NCBI RefSeq assembly: GCF_025950095.1
Contig: NZ_JAPDDR010000004.1
Span: forward strand, 310,001 to 374,000
DNA: 64,000 bases
Direction of reading: 5' to 3'
Source of the DNA: Luteolibacter rhizosphaerae
GTDB taxonomy: Bacteria; Verrucomicrobiota; Verrucomicrobiia; Verrucomicrobiales; Akkermansiaceae
Of the stretch, positions 1 to 8,735 are shown piece after piece. Position numbers and translations under genes: made by a program. Within the stretch, counting starts at the first letter, position 1; the number at the start of each line of letters is the position of its first letter. The notes beneath the pieces were generated by a model. It searched no databases and was not told the origin of the DNA. It was given only the letters and a program-made list of their open reading frames with translations.

Positions 1-2
1 AT

Positions 3-317
3 CTGAGCGGTGCGGGGGCGATGGGGACGGAGAGCCTGCTAAGGAATATCCTGACGCCGAATGCGCAGTTGGAGAGCGGCTACTACCGGCATGATGTGGC
101 GCTGAACGACGGGAGTCTGGTGAGCGGGTTCCTGGCTTCGGAGAATCAGGAGATGCTGGTGCTGCGGCAAATCGGGGCGGATGAGCGGGCGATCCCGAAG
201 GCGCAGGTGAAGGACCATACGGTGTCGAAGCGGTCCTTGATGCCGGTGGGTTTGATCGATGGGTTCACGGACCGGCAGGTGGCAGATTTGTTTTCGTATC
301 TGGCGGGGTTGAGGTGA
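3..317 (+). CDS. PVC-type heme-binding domain protein, C-terminal fragment
   Basis: The reading frame is open from the window edge, so the gene begins upstream and only its last 104 or so residues are here. The text (LLRNILTPNAQLESGYY, then a small beta-rich stretch and DLFSYLAGLR at the end) is what the C-terminal part of the Planctomycetes/Verrucomicrobia putative heme-binding domain (TIGR02603 type) looks like. In that family a c-type cytochrome module closes a long secreted protein that starts with a glucose/sorbosone-dehydrogenase-like propeller. The CxxCH heme site would lie upstream and is not visible. A complete relative lies at 43596-45887. The ATG at 21 is internal and not a start. 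Confidence 0.75.
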   Translation: MSGAGAMGTESLLRNILTPNAQLESGYYRHDVALNDGSLVSGFLASENQEMLVLRQIGADERAIPKAQVKDHTVSKRSLMPVGLIDGFTDRQVADLFSYLAGLR

Positions 318-664
318 GGGGGACGATTATCAATCTTCCGATCATCTAGCGGAGTGCGCGTTGGCGCGCGGTGGGTGTGGGAGGAAGTTTGCTAGTTTTC
401 AGTGTTCAGTTGGAAGGAAAGGCAGGTGCCGAGTGATCAGTGGAGAGAGAGGAGATGAGGCCCTTGGGAGGGAAAAGATAAGAGCTTGTGAACGGCATGG
501 TTGCGCGGGAGCTCCTTGTGCCCCTTCAGGGCACCGGTCCTTTGTCGGGTGACACCCAGGGTTGCGTCGCGATGCTCCTTACTCTGGGCTTTCTTCTTGT
601 CGCCCCTTTGGGGCTCTGGAGGGGCCGGGGCTTACCCTTGTTGAAGGGGGCTTCAGGTGAAAGC
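318..664. other. Intergenic region without a convincing gene
   Basis: About 350 bases separate the convergent ends of the heme-binding gene and the SulP gene. I see no supportable coding region. There are short hairpins, for example GTGCC/GGCAC at 518-534 and GCCCC-TTT-GGGGC near 602-614, the latter about 50 bases past the SulP stop on the minus strand. TTCAGTG-like words occur around 396-407 and 433-443. Confidence 0.5.
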
Positions 665-2536
665 TCACTTCTTGGCCGGGTCGTAGAAGATCCGGATGTC
701 GGCCTTCTCGCCGCCCATGAGTTGTTGGGCGCGCTTGAGGGCGTCGCGGGTGGAGATGTTCGGGTTGCTGGGGCGATTGAGGAAGATGTTGCTCTCGCCG
801 CCCTTGCGGTTCGCGCCTTCTTGGACGGTGTTGAGCACGCCGGAGTTTTTGAGTACGCGATAGACTTCGCGGGTGGCTCCGGAGATGAGGACGTGGCGGT
901 CGTTCGCGCGCATGAACTTGATGAGGTCCTCCAGCGCGAGCACGGAGGTGGCATCGAGATGGCGGGCGTTCTTGAGGCGCAGGATGAGGATCTTGAGAGA
1001 GGGATCCGCGGCGGTGCGCTGGATCTGGGTGCGGAAGAGTTCCGCGGCGCCGAAGAAGAGGTCGCCCTCCACGTGAACGATCGAGATGGCGGGATTCGGG
1101 CGCTGGCGTTTCTCGCCCATCTGGCGAAGTTCGCCCGCATCGTTGAACTCGTACTCGACGAGGTGAGGGCGGCTGGCCTTGCGCAGGAAGAGGGTGATGG
1201 AGACGGCCACGCCGATGAAGATGGCGACGTGCAGCGGCGCGATGAGCGTGGAGAGGAAGGTGATGACGAGCACCGCGGCATCATCCGGGGTGGAGCGGGC
1301 GCAGATGCGGATGTTGTGGCGGTTGATCAGGGCCAGGGCGATGCCGATGACCAAGGCAGCCAGCGCGGCCTTCGGCACGTAATCGATAAGGGAGATGCCG
1401 AAGGTGGGCAGCCATGCGATCAAGAGCGCGGCGGAGAGCACGAGGACGCCCGAGTAGACCGATGACATCCGGGTGAGCGCGCCGGAGCTGAAGTTCAGGG
1501 TCGAGCGGAGCAGGGAGCCGGAGGCGGGCATGCCACCGGCGATGGCCGAGGCCATGTTTGCCATGCCGACGGCGAACATGTCCTGGTTCACATCCGCGCG
1601 GTCGCCGGAGCGGGAGGCGATGGTCTTCGCCATCAAGGTATTCTCCAGACAGGCGAGGAAGGCGATGGCGAGGGCGACGCCGAGTAGGGCGGAGATGTCC
1701 TCAAAGATGCCGCTGCGGGTGAGCTGCGGGAAAGCGGGTATGAGGTCCTGCGGGGTGAAGGTCTTGAAGCGGGCGACATTCGCGAAGGGTTCGACGCCCT
1801 GCTGGATGAGGGTGCCGAAGACCGCGGAGACGAGGATGAGGATGATCGCGAGATTCGGCCAGCGGGGCTTCCAGCGCTTCATGATCATGAAGGCGGCGAA
1901 GGTGACCGCACCGATGATGACGGGCCCCCAATCGGCATGATGCAGCGAGCGGAGCAGGGCCTCGACCAAGCCGACGAAGGTGCGCGGGCGTTGTTCATCC
2001 ACCTCGTAGGCGATACCTAACAGGTGCTTGAACTGATTGGTCATGATCAGCACCGCGGCACCGGAGACGTAGCCCACCAGCACCGAGCGCGAGATGTATT
2101 GGAGCAGGTCCGCCACGCGCAGGATGGCGCCGAGGACGCAGAAGATGCCGACCATCATGACCAGCAGGGAAACGAGCTGGGTCTCGCGGACGGCCAGCAT
2201 GGGCTCCACGGCGAAGAAGCCGAAGAGCATGAAGGCGGTGGCATTCGTGGGGCCGAGGATCGTGTGGCGTGATCCGGCGAAGAGCGGGGCGATGATGGAG
2301 GCGGCGGCCGAGCAGGCGATGCCGAAGACGATGGGCAGCTCGGCGATGGCGGCGTAGGCGATGCCCTGCGGGATATCCAGCAGGGAGACATTCAGGGCGG
2401 CCTTGCCGTCGGCGCGGAACTTGTCCTTGGTGTAGTTCCGCAGGGTCTGGCGGATCGGCAGGCCGTCGAGCTTGCCGCCGCGGAAGAATTCCACGAGGCG
2501 TCGGAAGATGCGGCGCGGGTGGAAGTGGTGGCTCAT
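665..2536 (-). CDS. SulP family inorganic anion transporter with STAS domain
   Basis: A 623-residue inner-membrane protein of the SulP/SLC26 family, which moves sulfate, bicarbonate or related anions. The N-terminal two thirds are a chain of hydrophobic segments with the family signatures LLDIPQGIAYAAIAELP (about 50-66) and GPTNATAFMLFGF near 110. The C-terminal 120 residues form a STAS domain (about 490-610, ISIVHVEGDLFFGAAELF, then LKILILRLKNARHLDATSV). The length is normal for the family. It follows the LptF/LptG-like gene by 16 bases on the same strand, so the two are probably cotranscribed. The substrate cannot be told from the sequence; sulfate or bicarbonate are the usual possibilities. 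Confidence 0.93.
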   Translation of the reverse strand: MSHHFHPRRIFRRLVEFFRGGKLDGLPIRQTLRNYTKDKFRADGKAALNVSLLDIPQGIAYAAIAELPIVFGIACSAAASIIAPLFAGSRHTILGPTNATAFMLFGFFAVEPMLAVRETQLVSLLVMMVGIFCVLGAILRVADLLQYISRSVLVGYVSGAAVLIMTNQFKHLLGIAYEVDEQRPRTFVGLVEALLRSLHHADWGPVIIGAVTFAAFMIMKRWKPRWPNLAIILILVSAVFGTLIQQGVEPFANVARFKTFTPQDLIPAFPQLTRSGIFEDISALLGVALAIAFLACLENTLMAKTIASRSGDRADVNQDMFAVGMANMASAIAGGMPASGSLLRSTLNFSSGALTRMSSVYSGVLVLSAALLIAWLPTFGISLIDYVPKAALAALVIGIALALINRHNIRICARSTPDDAAVLVITFLSTLIAPLHVAIFIGVAVSITLFLRKASRPHLVEYEFNDAGELRQMGEKRQRPNPAISIVHVEGDLFFGAAELFRTQIQRTAADPSLKILILRLKNARHLDATSVLALEDLIKFMRANDRHVLISGATREVYRVLKNSGVLNTVQEGANRKGGESNIFLNRPSNPNISTRDALKRAQQLMGGEKADIRIFYDPAKK

Positions 2537-2552
2537 GAGTTCGCCCCTCGCT

Positions 2553-3662
2553 TCAGCGGAACCGGGCGCGCCTCAGCAGATAGAGGCCTAACAAGATACA
2601 CACGATGTTCGGTCCCCACAAGCCCGCGAGCACCGCTTCTTTCGTGGTGCCGCCGCCCATGCCGCAGATGAAGTAGGCGGCGCCGATCAGGAGGCTGAGG
2701 ATCAGGCCGGTGGAGGTGTCCTTGCGGCGGGCCTTGATGCCGAGCGGAACCCCGATAAAGGCGAAGGCGAGGCAAGCGAAGGAAGAGGAGTAACGGCGCT
2801 GGGCCTCCGCCCAGTAGCGGCCGATGGCGTAGCGGGGAGGGAGGCGGCGATTGTCGAGATAGGTGTAGATCTCGTCGTTGGTCATCGCGGAGGGCTTGTC
2901 CTTGCGGGCCCGGAGCTCGAAGGGCACGACGGCGGGAACGGCCTCGCTGGAAACGGCGATCTCCGGCTTGCCGTCATCCTTGGTGGACTCGAAGTAGGCG
3001 TCGAAGAGGTGGAAGCGGAACTCCTTCTTCACGTCATCGACCACGGCTTGGGCGCGCATGGCGTGGACGTAGCGGGCGGGGCCGGGTTTCTCGGCGTTGG
3101 GGTCCGGGATGACGAAGAGATGTAGTCCCTTGAGGTTGGTGCCATCGGACTCGTCCAGGTAGACGCGTGCGTTCTTCGCGCTCTCCTCGAGGCGGTCGAG
3201 ACCATCCTCCTCGGCAGCGGCGCGGAGCATGCTGCGGGGGTCCATGAAGAAGGCGCGGATGAGGATGTCATCGGCGAACTTGTTGGACTTGGGGGCGACC
3301 TCGACATTCAGCCAGAGGCAGAGGGCGGAGAGGGCCGCGCCGATGACGAAGACCGGGGCGGAGAGGCGGGTGAGGCTGATGCCGGCGACGCGGAAGCCGG
3401 TGAGCTCGTGATCCGAGGACATGCGGCCGAAGACCAGCAGGACCGCGGAGAGGAAGGCCCAAGGGATGGTGTAGATCAGCGAGAAGGGGATGACGCTGAT
3501 GAGGAAGTCCCAGATGATCGAGATGGGTGCGCCGAATTCCACCAGCAGCGGGCGGATCTTTTGGAACACGCTTCCCATGATCAGGATCGTGCTCAGCAAG
3601 AGGATGGCGAAGACCGTCCCCATGAGGACCTGACGGCCGATGTAGCGGTCGGAAAGACGCAT
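2553..3662 (-). CDS. LptF/LptG family permease (YjgP/YjgQ)
   Basis: A 369-residue inner-membrane protein of the LptF/LptG family, the permease half of the LptB2FG machine that extracts lipopolysaccharide from the inner membrane. It has the family plan: an N-terminal transmembrane pair following MRLSDRYIGRQVLMGTVFA, the conserved SSDHELTGFRVAGIS coupling region around residue 80-95, a beta-jellyroll periplasmic domain in the middle, and further membrane helices at the end (ACLAFAFIGVPLGIK). I cannot decide between F and G, and no lptB is nearby. It is the first gene before the SulP transporter and is divergent from the Tat-signal protein at 3907. Confidence 0.88.
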   Translation of the reverse strand: MRLSDRYIGRQVLMGTVFAILLLSTILIMGSVFQKIRPLLVEFGAPISIIWDFLISVIPFSLIYTIPWAFLSAVLLVFGRMSSDHELTGFRVAGISLTRLSAPVFVIGAALSALCLWLNVEVAPKSNKFADDILIRAFFMDPRSMLRAAAEEDGLDRLEESAKNARVYLDESDGTNLKGLHLFVIPDPNAEKPGPARYVHAMRAQAVVDDVKKEFRFHLFDAYFESTKDDGKPEIAVSSEAVPAVVPFELRARKDKPSAMTNDEIYTYLDNRRLPPRYAIGRYWAEAQRRYSSSFACLAFAFIGVPLGIKARRKDTSTGLILSLLIGAAYFICGMGGGTTKEAVLAGLWGPNIVCILLGLYLLRRARFR

Positions 3663-3906
3663 GCGGTGGCGGGATACTGTCGCCCGCCGGGGGGGCTGTC
3701 CAGAGGGGAGTCAGGGGGGGGAGGGCTGCGGGCGATGCCACTAACGGTTAGCGAATGTGGTCAAAAATCCTTGCGGTGGCGGACGAGGCTGCTTTCCTGC
3801 CGGTCGAATTTGTCGGGGACGCTGTTTCCGCCGGGTTCGAATACCTCCTCACGGCGGCACGGAGCCTGCTCCTGCCGCTATTCCCAGCCAGCCCGAACTC
3901 TCACAC

Positions 3907-4593
3907 ATGTCCCTACCGACCGATTCCGGGGATTCCCGGTCACCTCTCAGTCCGTCCCGTCGCGGCGTGCTTGGCACCCTCGGCTTCGGAGCATTCACCT
4001 TTCTCGGCTCCAATACGCCGGCTTCCGCGCTTTTCTCTCGGAAAAACGACGCGCCGAAGGTGACGGTGAATTCGTCGTCCACGAACAATCGCGGGACGAC
4101 CGCTGTCCGCGCCGCCGCGCTGGACCTTTCCGCGCTGCCGCCCGAGTGGGTGGCTCGCCAAGGGGGCGAACTGAAGGTTTACGCCGCCTATTTGACCTCC
4201 GTCCGCTTGCAGCGCCTGACGCCGCAGCAGGTGATCGAGGCGCACGCCAAGAAGCACGGTCAAGTCTGGAACAGCCTGCCGCCGCGTAGCCTGTGGCGCC
4301 AGATGGTGCCGACGCTGCGGGTGCTCGACCGCGTGGCGATGGAGCTGGGTCAGCCGGTGGATGAGGTGGTTTCCGCCTATCGCTCACCGATTTACAACGC
4401 GACCTGCTCGGGAGCCCGCCGCGGTTCCTGGCACCAGGCGAATGTGGCGGTGGATGTGAAGTTCTCGGCCTCTCCGTCCACGGTGGCGGGTGCGGCGCGT
4501 TCGCTGCGTTCGCGCGGACTCTTCCGTGGTGGTGTGGGCCGCTACGGCACCTTCACCCACATCGATACCCGCGGGCAGAACGTGGATTGGTGA
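3907..4593 (+). CDS. Tat-exported DUF882/YcbK-like protein (peptidase M15 fold)
   Basis: A 228-residue protein. I start it at the ATG at 3907 because it places a twin-arginine signal (SPSRRGVLGTLGFGAFTFLG) at residues about 14-35; the longer reading frame from 3757 would bury it. The C-terminal half carries the DUF882/M15 pattern: a region VVSAYRSPIYNATCSGARRG, then SWHQANVAVDVKF (His and Asp as candidate zinc ligands) and GRYGTFTHIDTRG at the end (a further His-x-Asp). This fold is shared with D,D-carboxypeptidases and murein endopeptidases such as MepK, so a role in trimming the cell wall is likely but inferred. A terminator hairpin follows the stop. Confidence 0.8.
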   Translation: MSLPTDSGDSRSPLSPSRRGVLGTLGFGAFTFLGSNTPASALFSRKNDAPKVTVNSSSTNNRGTTAVRAAALDLSALPPEWVARQGGELKVYAAYLTSVRLQRLTPQQVIEAHAKKHGQVWNSLPPRSLWRQMVPTLRVLDRVAMELGQPVDEVVSAYRSPIYNATCSGARRGSWHQANVAVDVKFSASPSTVAGAARSLRSRGLFRGGVGRYGTFTHIDTRGQNVDW

Positions 4594-4630
4594 TCCGCGG
4601 CGCGGATGCCGGACAGAAAAGCTTTTGAAG

Positions 4631-4662
4631 GGGCTTGGGGTTTACTTTCCCAAGCCCTTTTT
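4631..4662 (+). terminator. Rho-independent terminator after the DUF882-like gene
   Basis: GGGCTTGGG at 4631-4639 pairs with CCCAAGCCC at 4649-4657 and is followed by five T residues. The right arm lies inside the last codons of the convergent SGNH-like gene (its ending ...KKGLGK), so the hairpin doubles as coding sequence. Confidence 0.7.
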
Positions 4663-5880
4663 CACGAGGTCTTCCTTCCACGCCAGGTCGCCGTCTTTCT
4701 CATCCTGGAGGTAGACTTGATAAGCCTGGCGGAGCTCGGTGATGCGTGACTCGACATTCTCCGGGGTGAGCCGGGTGCCGTATCCGGAGAGCTTCGGGTC
4801 CTTGATCTCCCAAGCCATGAGTTGGGAGAGCATGGCTTCGCCGACGTCCTTGGTGAAGTGCTCGAGGTCGCGCCAGTGGACGAGCTCGGAGGGCTGGCCT
4901 TCGATGGGGCGGACGCGTTCGCGGTTGTAGGGGTGGTAGGAGTAGAAGTCCCAGAGCTCCACTTCCGGGCCGTTGCCGGTGGAATTGACACGATGCACCA
5001 TCTCGACGAGGGCACGGCGGTCGGTCTCGAAGGGAACCTCGGCGTTCCCGATATCGGCCGACTTGGCTTGGAGCAGGACGTGATTGGGGTGGAGGAAGAG
5101 GATGAGGCGGGCGCCTTTTTCCCGTGCGTGGCGCATCATGGCTTCGAGAGGCTCGGCCTTCTTCGGGAAGACCTTGGTGCCTTCGCCCGGCTTCTTGGGG
5201 ACACGGGCGTCGTCGACAAAGCGGTTCTTGATAAAGTTCAACTGGCCCTTGCCGGGGCTGGCCGCGCCGCCGCCACCGGTTCCGCCGGGGCGATCGCGGA
5301 AGCCGCGGGAGTTGTATTCCGCCGGAGTCTTCTTCCACTGCAGGCCCAGGGTTTCGAGCGAGGTCTCGAGGGTGGACATGCCGAAGATGTAGCGCAACTC
5401 GCGGTCCAGCACGCCGTCCGGATTGAGCGGGGAGGAGACGAAGTCGACCATCGGGCGGGTGTCGATCGAGTTCGTCAGGTCGCCCGGGTCGATCCCGAAC
5501 ACGAGGATCTCGGCCGGCTGCTTCGCGAGGAAGTATTCCGCCATCGCGATGTTCTCGTAGAGGAAGGCTCCGGGCATGCCGAGATTCACGGCCTTCTTGC
5601 CGGCCCAGCCCGGGGCATCCGGATCGAGCGAACTGATCACGCGGGAGGAGCCGAAGATGCCGACCTGCCAGTCGGCATGCGAGCGGATCAGGCCAGCCTT
5701 GCCGGTGCGGGTGCTGGCGGAGATATCGCGGTAGGAATCCGCCCCGGCGCTGGCCCATGGCGCGCCCGTGGTACGGAAGGGATCGACGCGGGTGTTGATC
5801 GCGGCTGCGATCAGGCTGGCGGCAACCAGGGTGGCCAGCATCACCATCGCGTAGCGGCGGGTATGACGGGTCGCTCTCAT
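4642..5880 (-). CDS. Membrane-anchored SGNH/GDSL-like protein of unknown function
   Basis: A 412-residue protein with one N-terminal transmembrane segment (about residues 12-28) and a large extracytoplasmic domain. IFGSSRV at 75-81 followed later by VFGIDPGDL resembles the block I and block III regions of SGNH-hydrolase-like proteins in exopolysaccharide clusters (AlgJ/AlgX and DltD-like), in which a GxSR or GDSR serine is the nucleophile. The match is to the pattern only. Its start overlaps the stop of the glycosyltransferase by four bases (ATGA), which suggests coupled translation. A role in modifying a surface glycan, for example acyl transfer, is an inference from this pairing. Confidence 0.6.
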   Translation of the reverse strand: MRATRHTRRYAMVMLATLVAASLIAAAINTRVDPFRTTGAPWASAGADSYRDISASTRTGKAGLIRSHADWQVGIFGSSRVISSLDPDAPGWAGKKAVNLGMPGAFLYENIAMAEYFLAKQPAEILVFGIDPGDLTNSIDTRPMVDFVSSPLNPDGVLDRELRYIFGMSTLETSLETLGLQWKKTPAEYNSRGFRDRPGGTGGGGAASPGKGQLNFIKNRFVDDARVPKKPGEGTKVFPKKAEPLEAMMRHAREKGARLILFLHPNHVLLQAKSADIGNAEVPFETDRRALVEMVHRVNSTGNGPEVELWDFYSYHPYNRERVRPIEGQPSELVHWRDLEHFTKDVGEAMLSQLMAWEIKDPKLSGYGTRLTPENVESRITELRQAYQVYLQDEKDGDLAWKEDLVKKGLGK

Positions 5881-6893
5881 TTCGCCGCTTTCTTGATTCC
5901 GAAGAGGTTGCGGAGCCAGCGCTTGAAGGCTTTCTTCCGGTAGCGGCCGACCTCGCCCAGCATGTGATCCGCGTAGAGGCGGTTGATGGCGGGGGACTCT
6001 TCCACCTTGGCCGGATAGACGAGCGGGAAGCTCAAGGCCGCGGTCCGGGCCCGGGCCACAAAGCTGGAGGAATCGGTGGTGTGGGTGGCATCATCGCCGA
6101 AGCCGAGATTCGAGATCTGGTTCACGGCGGTGGAGATGCAGAGACCGCGCTGCTTCATCACGGCAAACTGCCACTGATAGTCCCACACGTCATGGTGATG
6201 ATGCTTGATGGTGGAGACCACGCGATCGCGATGGGCTTCATGACGGACCTTCTCCACGCCGGCGGTGGCGAAGGTCGAGGCGGGTTCGTCATGGACGCCC
6301 TTCACATCGTAATCGAAGTGCTGCCATGCGCGGGCCCACGAGGCCCAGCCCCATGCCTGGGCATAGCGTCCGAAGCCAAAACTATCTCCGCCGTAGATGG
6401 CGCGCGCTCCCGCGGGCGCGAAGTTGTTGCCATTGATGTGCATCACCCGAGCGTCATCCGCGTAGCTGGCGAGCATCTCGGCGCAGAAGGGGAAGAAGCT
6501 GGGTTCGGGCAGGCAATCGTCCTCCAGGATGATACCGGCTTCCTCCTGGGAGAAGAACCAAGTGATCGCATTGCTCGGGCCGCGGCCGCAGCCTTGGTTC
6601 ACTTCCGAGAAGCGCGTCTTGAGTTCGCAGGGCCAATCGACCTTCGTCGCGAGCTCGCGGCAGCGGGCGGTGAGTTCGGCATCCGTGGGGCGGGAATCGC
6701 GGGCACCATCCACTGCCAGGTAGAGCCGGGCGGGGCGGGCCTGCCGCACCCGCTCGAAGACCTGCTCCGCGAGATGCGGGCGATTGAAGAGGATCATCAG
6801 TACCGGCGGGCACGGCTTTCCCGCATACCCGGAGGGCGTGGCGGGATCGGGATCGTGCTCGGGCATAAAAGGCTGCCCTTTGGAATCGCGCAT
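5877..6893 (-). CDS. Glycosyltransferase family 2-like protein
   Basis: About 338 residues. The N-terminal text PPVLMILFNRPHLAEQVFERV is the first beta strand of a GT-A fold, and GIILEDDCLPEPSFFPFC contains the acidic DD motif that binds the nucleotide sugar and metal. WGWASWARAWQHFDYD is typical of the family often annotated as hemolytic protein HlpA-like glycosyltransferase. I place the start at 6893 (MRDSKGQPF) because the longer frame to 7091 would run into the lipase gene; an ATG at 6866 is an alternative. The protein has no clear membrane anchor. It is translationally coupled to the downstream SGNH-like gene. Confidence 0.75.
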   Translation of the reverse strand: MRDSKGQPFMPEHDPDPATPSGYAGKPCPPVLMILFNRPHLAEQVFERVRQARPARLYLAVDGARDSRPTDAELTARCRELATKVDWPCELKTRFSEVNQGCGRGPSNAITWFFSQEEAGIILEDDCLPEPSFFPFCAEMLASYADDARVMHINGNNFAPAGARAIYGGDSFGFGRYAQAWGWASWARAWQHFDYDVKGVHDEPASTFATAGVEKVRHEAHRDRVVSTIKHHHHDVWDYQWQFAVMKQRGLCISTAVNQISNLGFGDDATHTTDSSSFVARARTAALSFPLVYPAKVEESPAINRLYADHMLGEVGRYRKKAFKRWLRNLFGIKKAAK

Positions 6894-6946
6894 GCCCCGC
6901 GAGTGCAACGAAAATCGCCCGCTGTGGGTGCCGGATGGCGGAGGAA

Positions 6947-7678
6947 TCAGCGCTGGGCTGCCCGGTAGCTGACTTGCTGCCGGGTCTTCTTCACGGCGAT
7001 CCCGCGGGCCATGGCGGCAGGTGTTTGCAGGCGGCTGACGATGTCCTTCCGCACATTCGGGTCGCAGGACATCAGGGCATGGATCGGGCAAGAGACGGTG
7101 ATGTTCATGGCACGCTCCCAGTTGCAGCTCTGGGAGGGCACGATCATCATGTCCGCACAGGTGCGATAGGTGACGGCGGGGATGCCATCAAGGCGGTTCT
7201 CGGTGGCAGCGAGGCGGGTGAGAAACTCGCTGCCGGGGCGCATCTGGTGGGCACCCTCGCCATACCACATCCAAGCCATCTTGGTGCCGTAGTGCGGGGT
7301 GGCCACGGTGAAGATCCCGTCGCAGCGCTCGGCACCGTCAAGCTCCTGAAGATAATGGCGCCCGATCAGGCCGCCCATGCTGAAGCCGACGAGGACGAAG
7401 CGCTCGTTGTTCTTCCACTTCGCGTCCACGGCATTCTTGAGCTGTTGCGCGAGCAGGGGCAGGCCATCGCGGGCATCCGCAGGCTTCAGGGAGGGGCAGA
7501 TGCACTCCACCCCATTGGCTTCCAATTCGCGACGCAGGCGGCCGAAGCAGCGCCACTCATTCTGGAAAATGCCGTGCACCATCACGACCCGGCGGGTCGG
7601 GATCGGCTGGGTGTCCGCGGCGAAGGCGGAACTGGCGAAAGAAAGGAGGGCGAAAAGACAGGCCAAGGCTTTCGTCAT
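6947..7678 (-). CDS. Secreted alpha/beta hydrolase (lipase-like)
   Basis: A 243-residue protein with a clear signal peptide ending around AFAA (residue 20). The oxyanion-hole region VVMVHGIFQN (about 31-40) and the nucleophile elbow GFSMGG with Ser100 are the classical alpha/beta hydrolase motifs. VATPHYGTKMAWMW is typical of lipases of the PGAP1/triacylglycerol-lipase branch. The His of the triad is probably in the CPIHALMS stretch near residue 200. It lies between the HIT gene and the glycosyltransferase on the same strand. The substrate is unknown. Confidence 0.8.
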   Translation of the reverse strand: MTKALACLFALLSFASSAFAADTQPIPTRRVVMVHGIFQNEWRCFGRLRRELEANGVECICPSLKPADARDGLPLLAQQLKNAVDAKWKNNERFVLVGFSMGGLIGRHYLQELDGAERCDGIFTVATPHYGTKMAWMWYGEGAHQMRPGSEFLTRLAATENRLDGIPAVTYRTCADMMIVPSQSCNWERAMNITVSCPIHALMSCDPNVRKDIVSRLQTPAAMARGIAVKKTRQQVSYRAAQR

Positions 7679-7721
7679 CGGCCGGATGAAAGCAGAGATC
7701 GCACCATGCGCAATCTAACGA

Positions 7722-8066
7722 TCAGCCCGGAGGCCAATCGAGCTCCCGGCCCCCCAAGATATGGATGTGGAGATGGGGCACGGTCTCGCCGCCATCGGAG
7801 CCATTGTTGATGACCAAGCGGAAGCCGGTTTCGCCCAAGCCCTGCTCCAAGGCGACCCTGCGGGCGGTGAGAAGCAGGTGTCCGAGCAGTTCCTGATCGC
7901 CATCTTGTGCCTCCGCGATGCGCGGGATGAGCCGCTTCGGCACGAGCAGGAGATGCACCGGTGCGCCCGGATTGATATCCCGGAAGCAGGCGCAGAGATC
8001 GTCCTCGTAGAGGAAGTCCCCGGGGATCTCGCGGGCGATGATCTTCTCGAAAATGGTCTTGGACAT
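7722..8066 (-). CDS. HIT family (histidine triad) protein
   Basis: A 114-residue cytosolic protein of the HINT branch, which hydrolyses purine nucleotide phosphoramidates such as AMP-lysine. The signature H-x-H-x-H is seen in VPHLHIHILGG, His98, His100 and His102, and the N-terminal FEKIIAREIPGDFLYEDD is the usual HINT beginning. The length is typical. It lies 17 bases behind the hypothetical gene at 8084-8656 and 43 bases before the lipase, within the minus-strand run that begins at nrdR. Confidence 0.93.
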   Translation of the reverse strand: MSKTIFEKIIAREIPGDFLYEDDLCACFRDINPGAPVHLLLVPKRLIPRIAEAQDGDQELLGHLLLTARRVALEQGLGETGFRLVINNGSDGGETVPHLHIHILGGRELDWPPG

Positions 8067-8083
8067 GCGGAAAGCTAGGGTCT

Positions 8084-8656
8084 TCAGCGCTCGGCATCCA
8101 GCCTGAGTCGCATCGGCCTGCGCATGGGATGGCGATCGCGGTCGATCTCATCGAGGAAGCTGCGCAGATCGGCAAGCAGGACATCGCAGCGCTGGTCCCA
8201 CTTCTCCACCGAGCAGAGGATGAGCGCGGCCTCCTTCAGGCCGGTGAAGCGGATCTCCTCCGCGCCGGCATTCCGCAGTTCGTTGAGCTCGTCCCGCAGC
8301 AGGCCGTAGAAGGCCAGCTCGAAGCCATTACCCGCATCCTTCGCCAGCTTCACCAGCGAGAGCGGCACGGGTGGTGCCAGCGGTTCGAGCTTCTCCGCGA
8401 TGCTCTCGCAGCCGATCCGCACCAGCATGTGGCGCATCCGGTCGAACAGGTCCGGGAGCGGCAGGAGATTCAGCGGGCATTTCGTCTCCAAGTACTTCTC
8501 GATGCCCATCCGGATTTCATCGACGAATGGGAAGTCGTGGCGTTCGGCCGCGAGGGCGGCACGACGCAGGGCCACCGCCAGCCAGGCGGTGTCGTAGTTC
8601 ATCACTTGATGGCGCCCCACCTGGATGGCGGGGCGGGAGCCGATAAGGGAGATCAC
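8084..8656 (-). CDS. Conserved hypothetical protein downstream of nrdR
   Basis: About 190 residues, rich in helices and without membrane segments or a signal peptide. I choose the GTG at 8656 (VISLIGSRPAIQVGRHQVM) because the open frame continues into nrdR; an ATG at 8602 is a shorter alternative. I do not recognise the family. Conserved-looking features are a pair of leucine-rich stretches (CPLNLLPLPDLFDRMRHML) and RFTGLKEAALILCSVEKW. It lies between nrdR and the HIT gene and may be cotranscribed with both. Confidence 0.65.
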   Translation of the reverse strand: MISLIGSRPAIQVGRHQVMNYDTAWLAVALRRAALAAERHDFPFVDEIRMGIEKYLETKCPLNLLPLPDLFDRMRHMLVRIGCESIAEKLEPLAPPVPLSLVKLAKDAGNGFELAFYGLLRDELNELRNAGAEEIRFTGLKEAALILCSVEKWDQRCDVLLADLRSFLDEIDRDRHPMRRPMRLRLDAER

Positions 8657-8735
8657 GTCAGGGTGGTTCGGATCAAGGTGGGGCGGGTGTGGGCGGGGTT
8701 CGGGGTTGCAACAGCAGGGCGATAAGGGAAAGGGG

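Noticed and set aside
488-1465. A 325-codon plus-strand open frame
   Set aside because: Antisense of the SulP transporter and its STAS domain; composition is that of other shadows.
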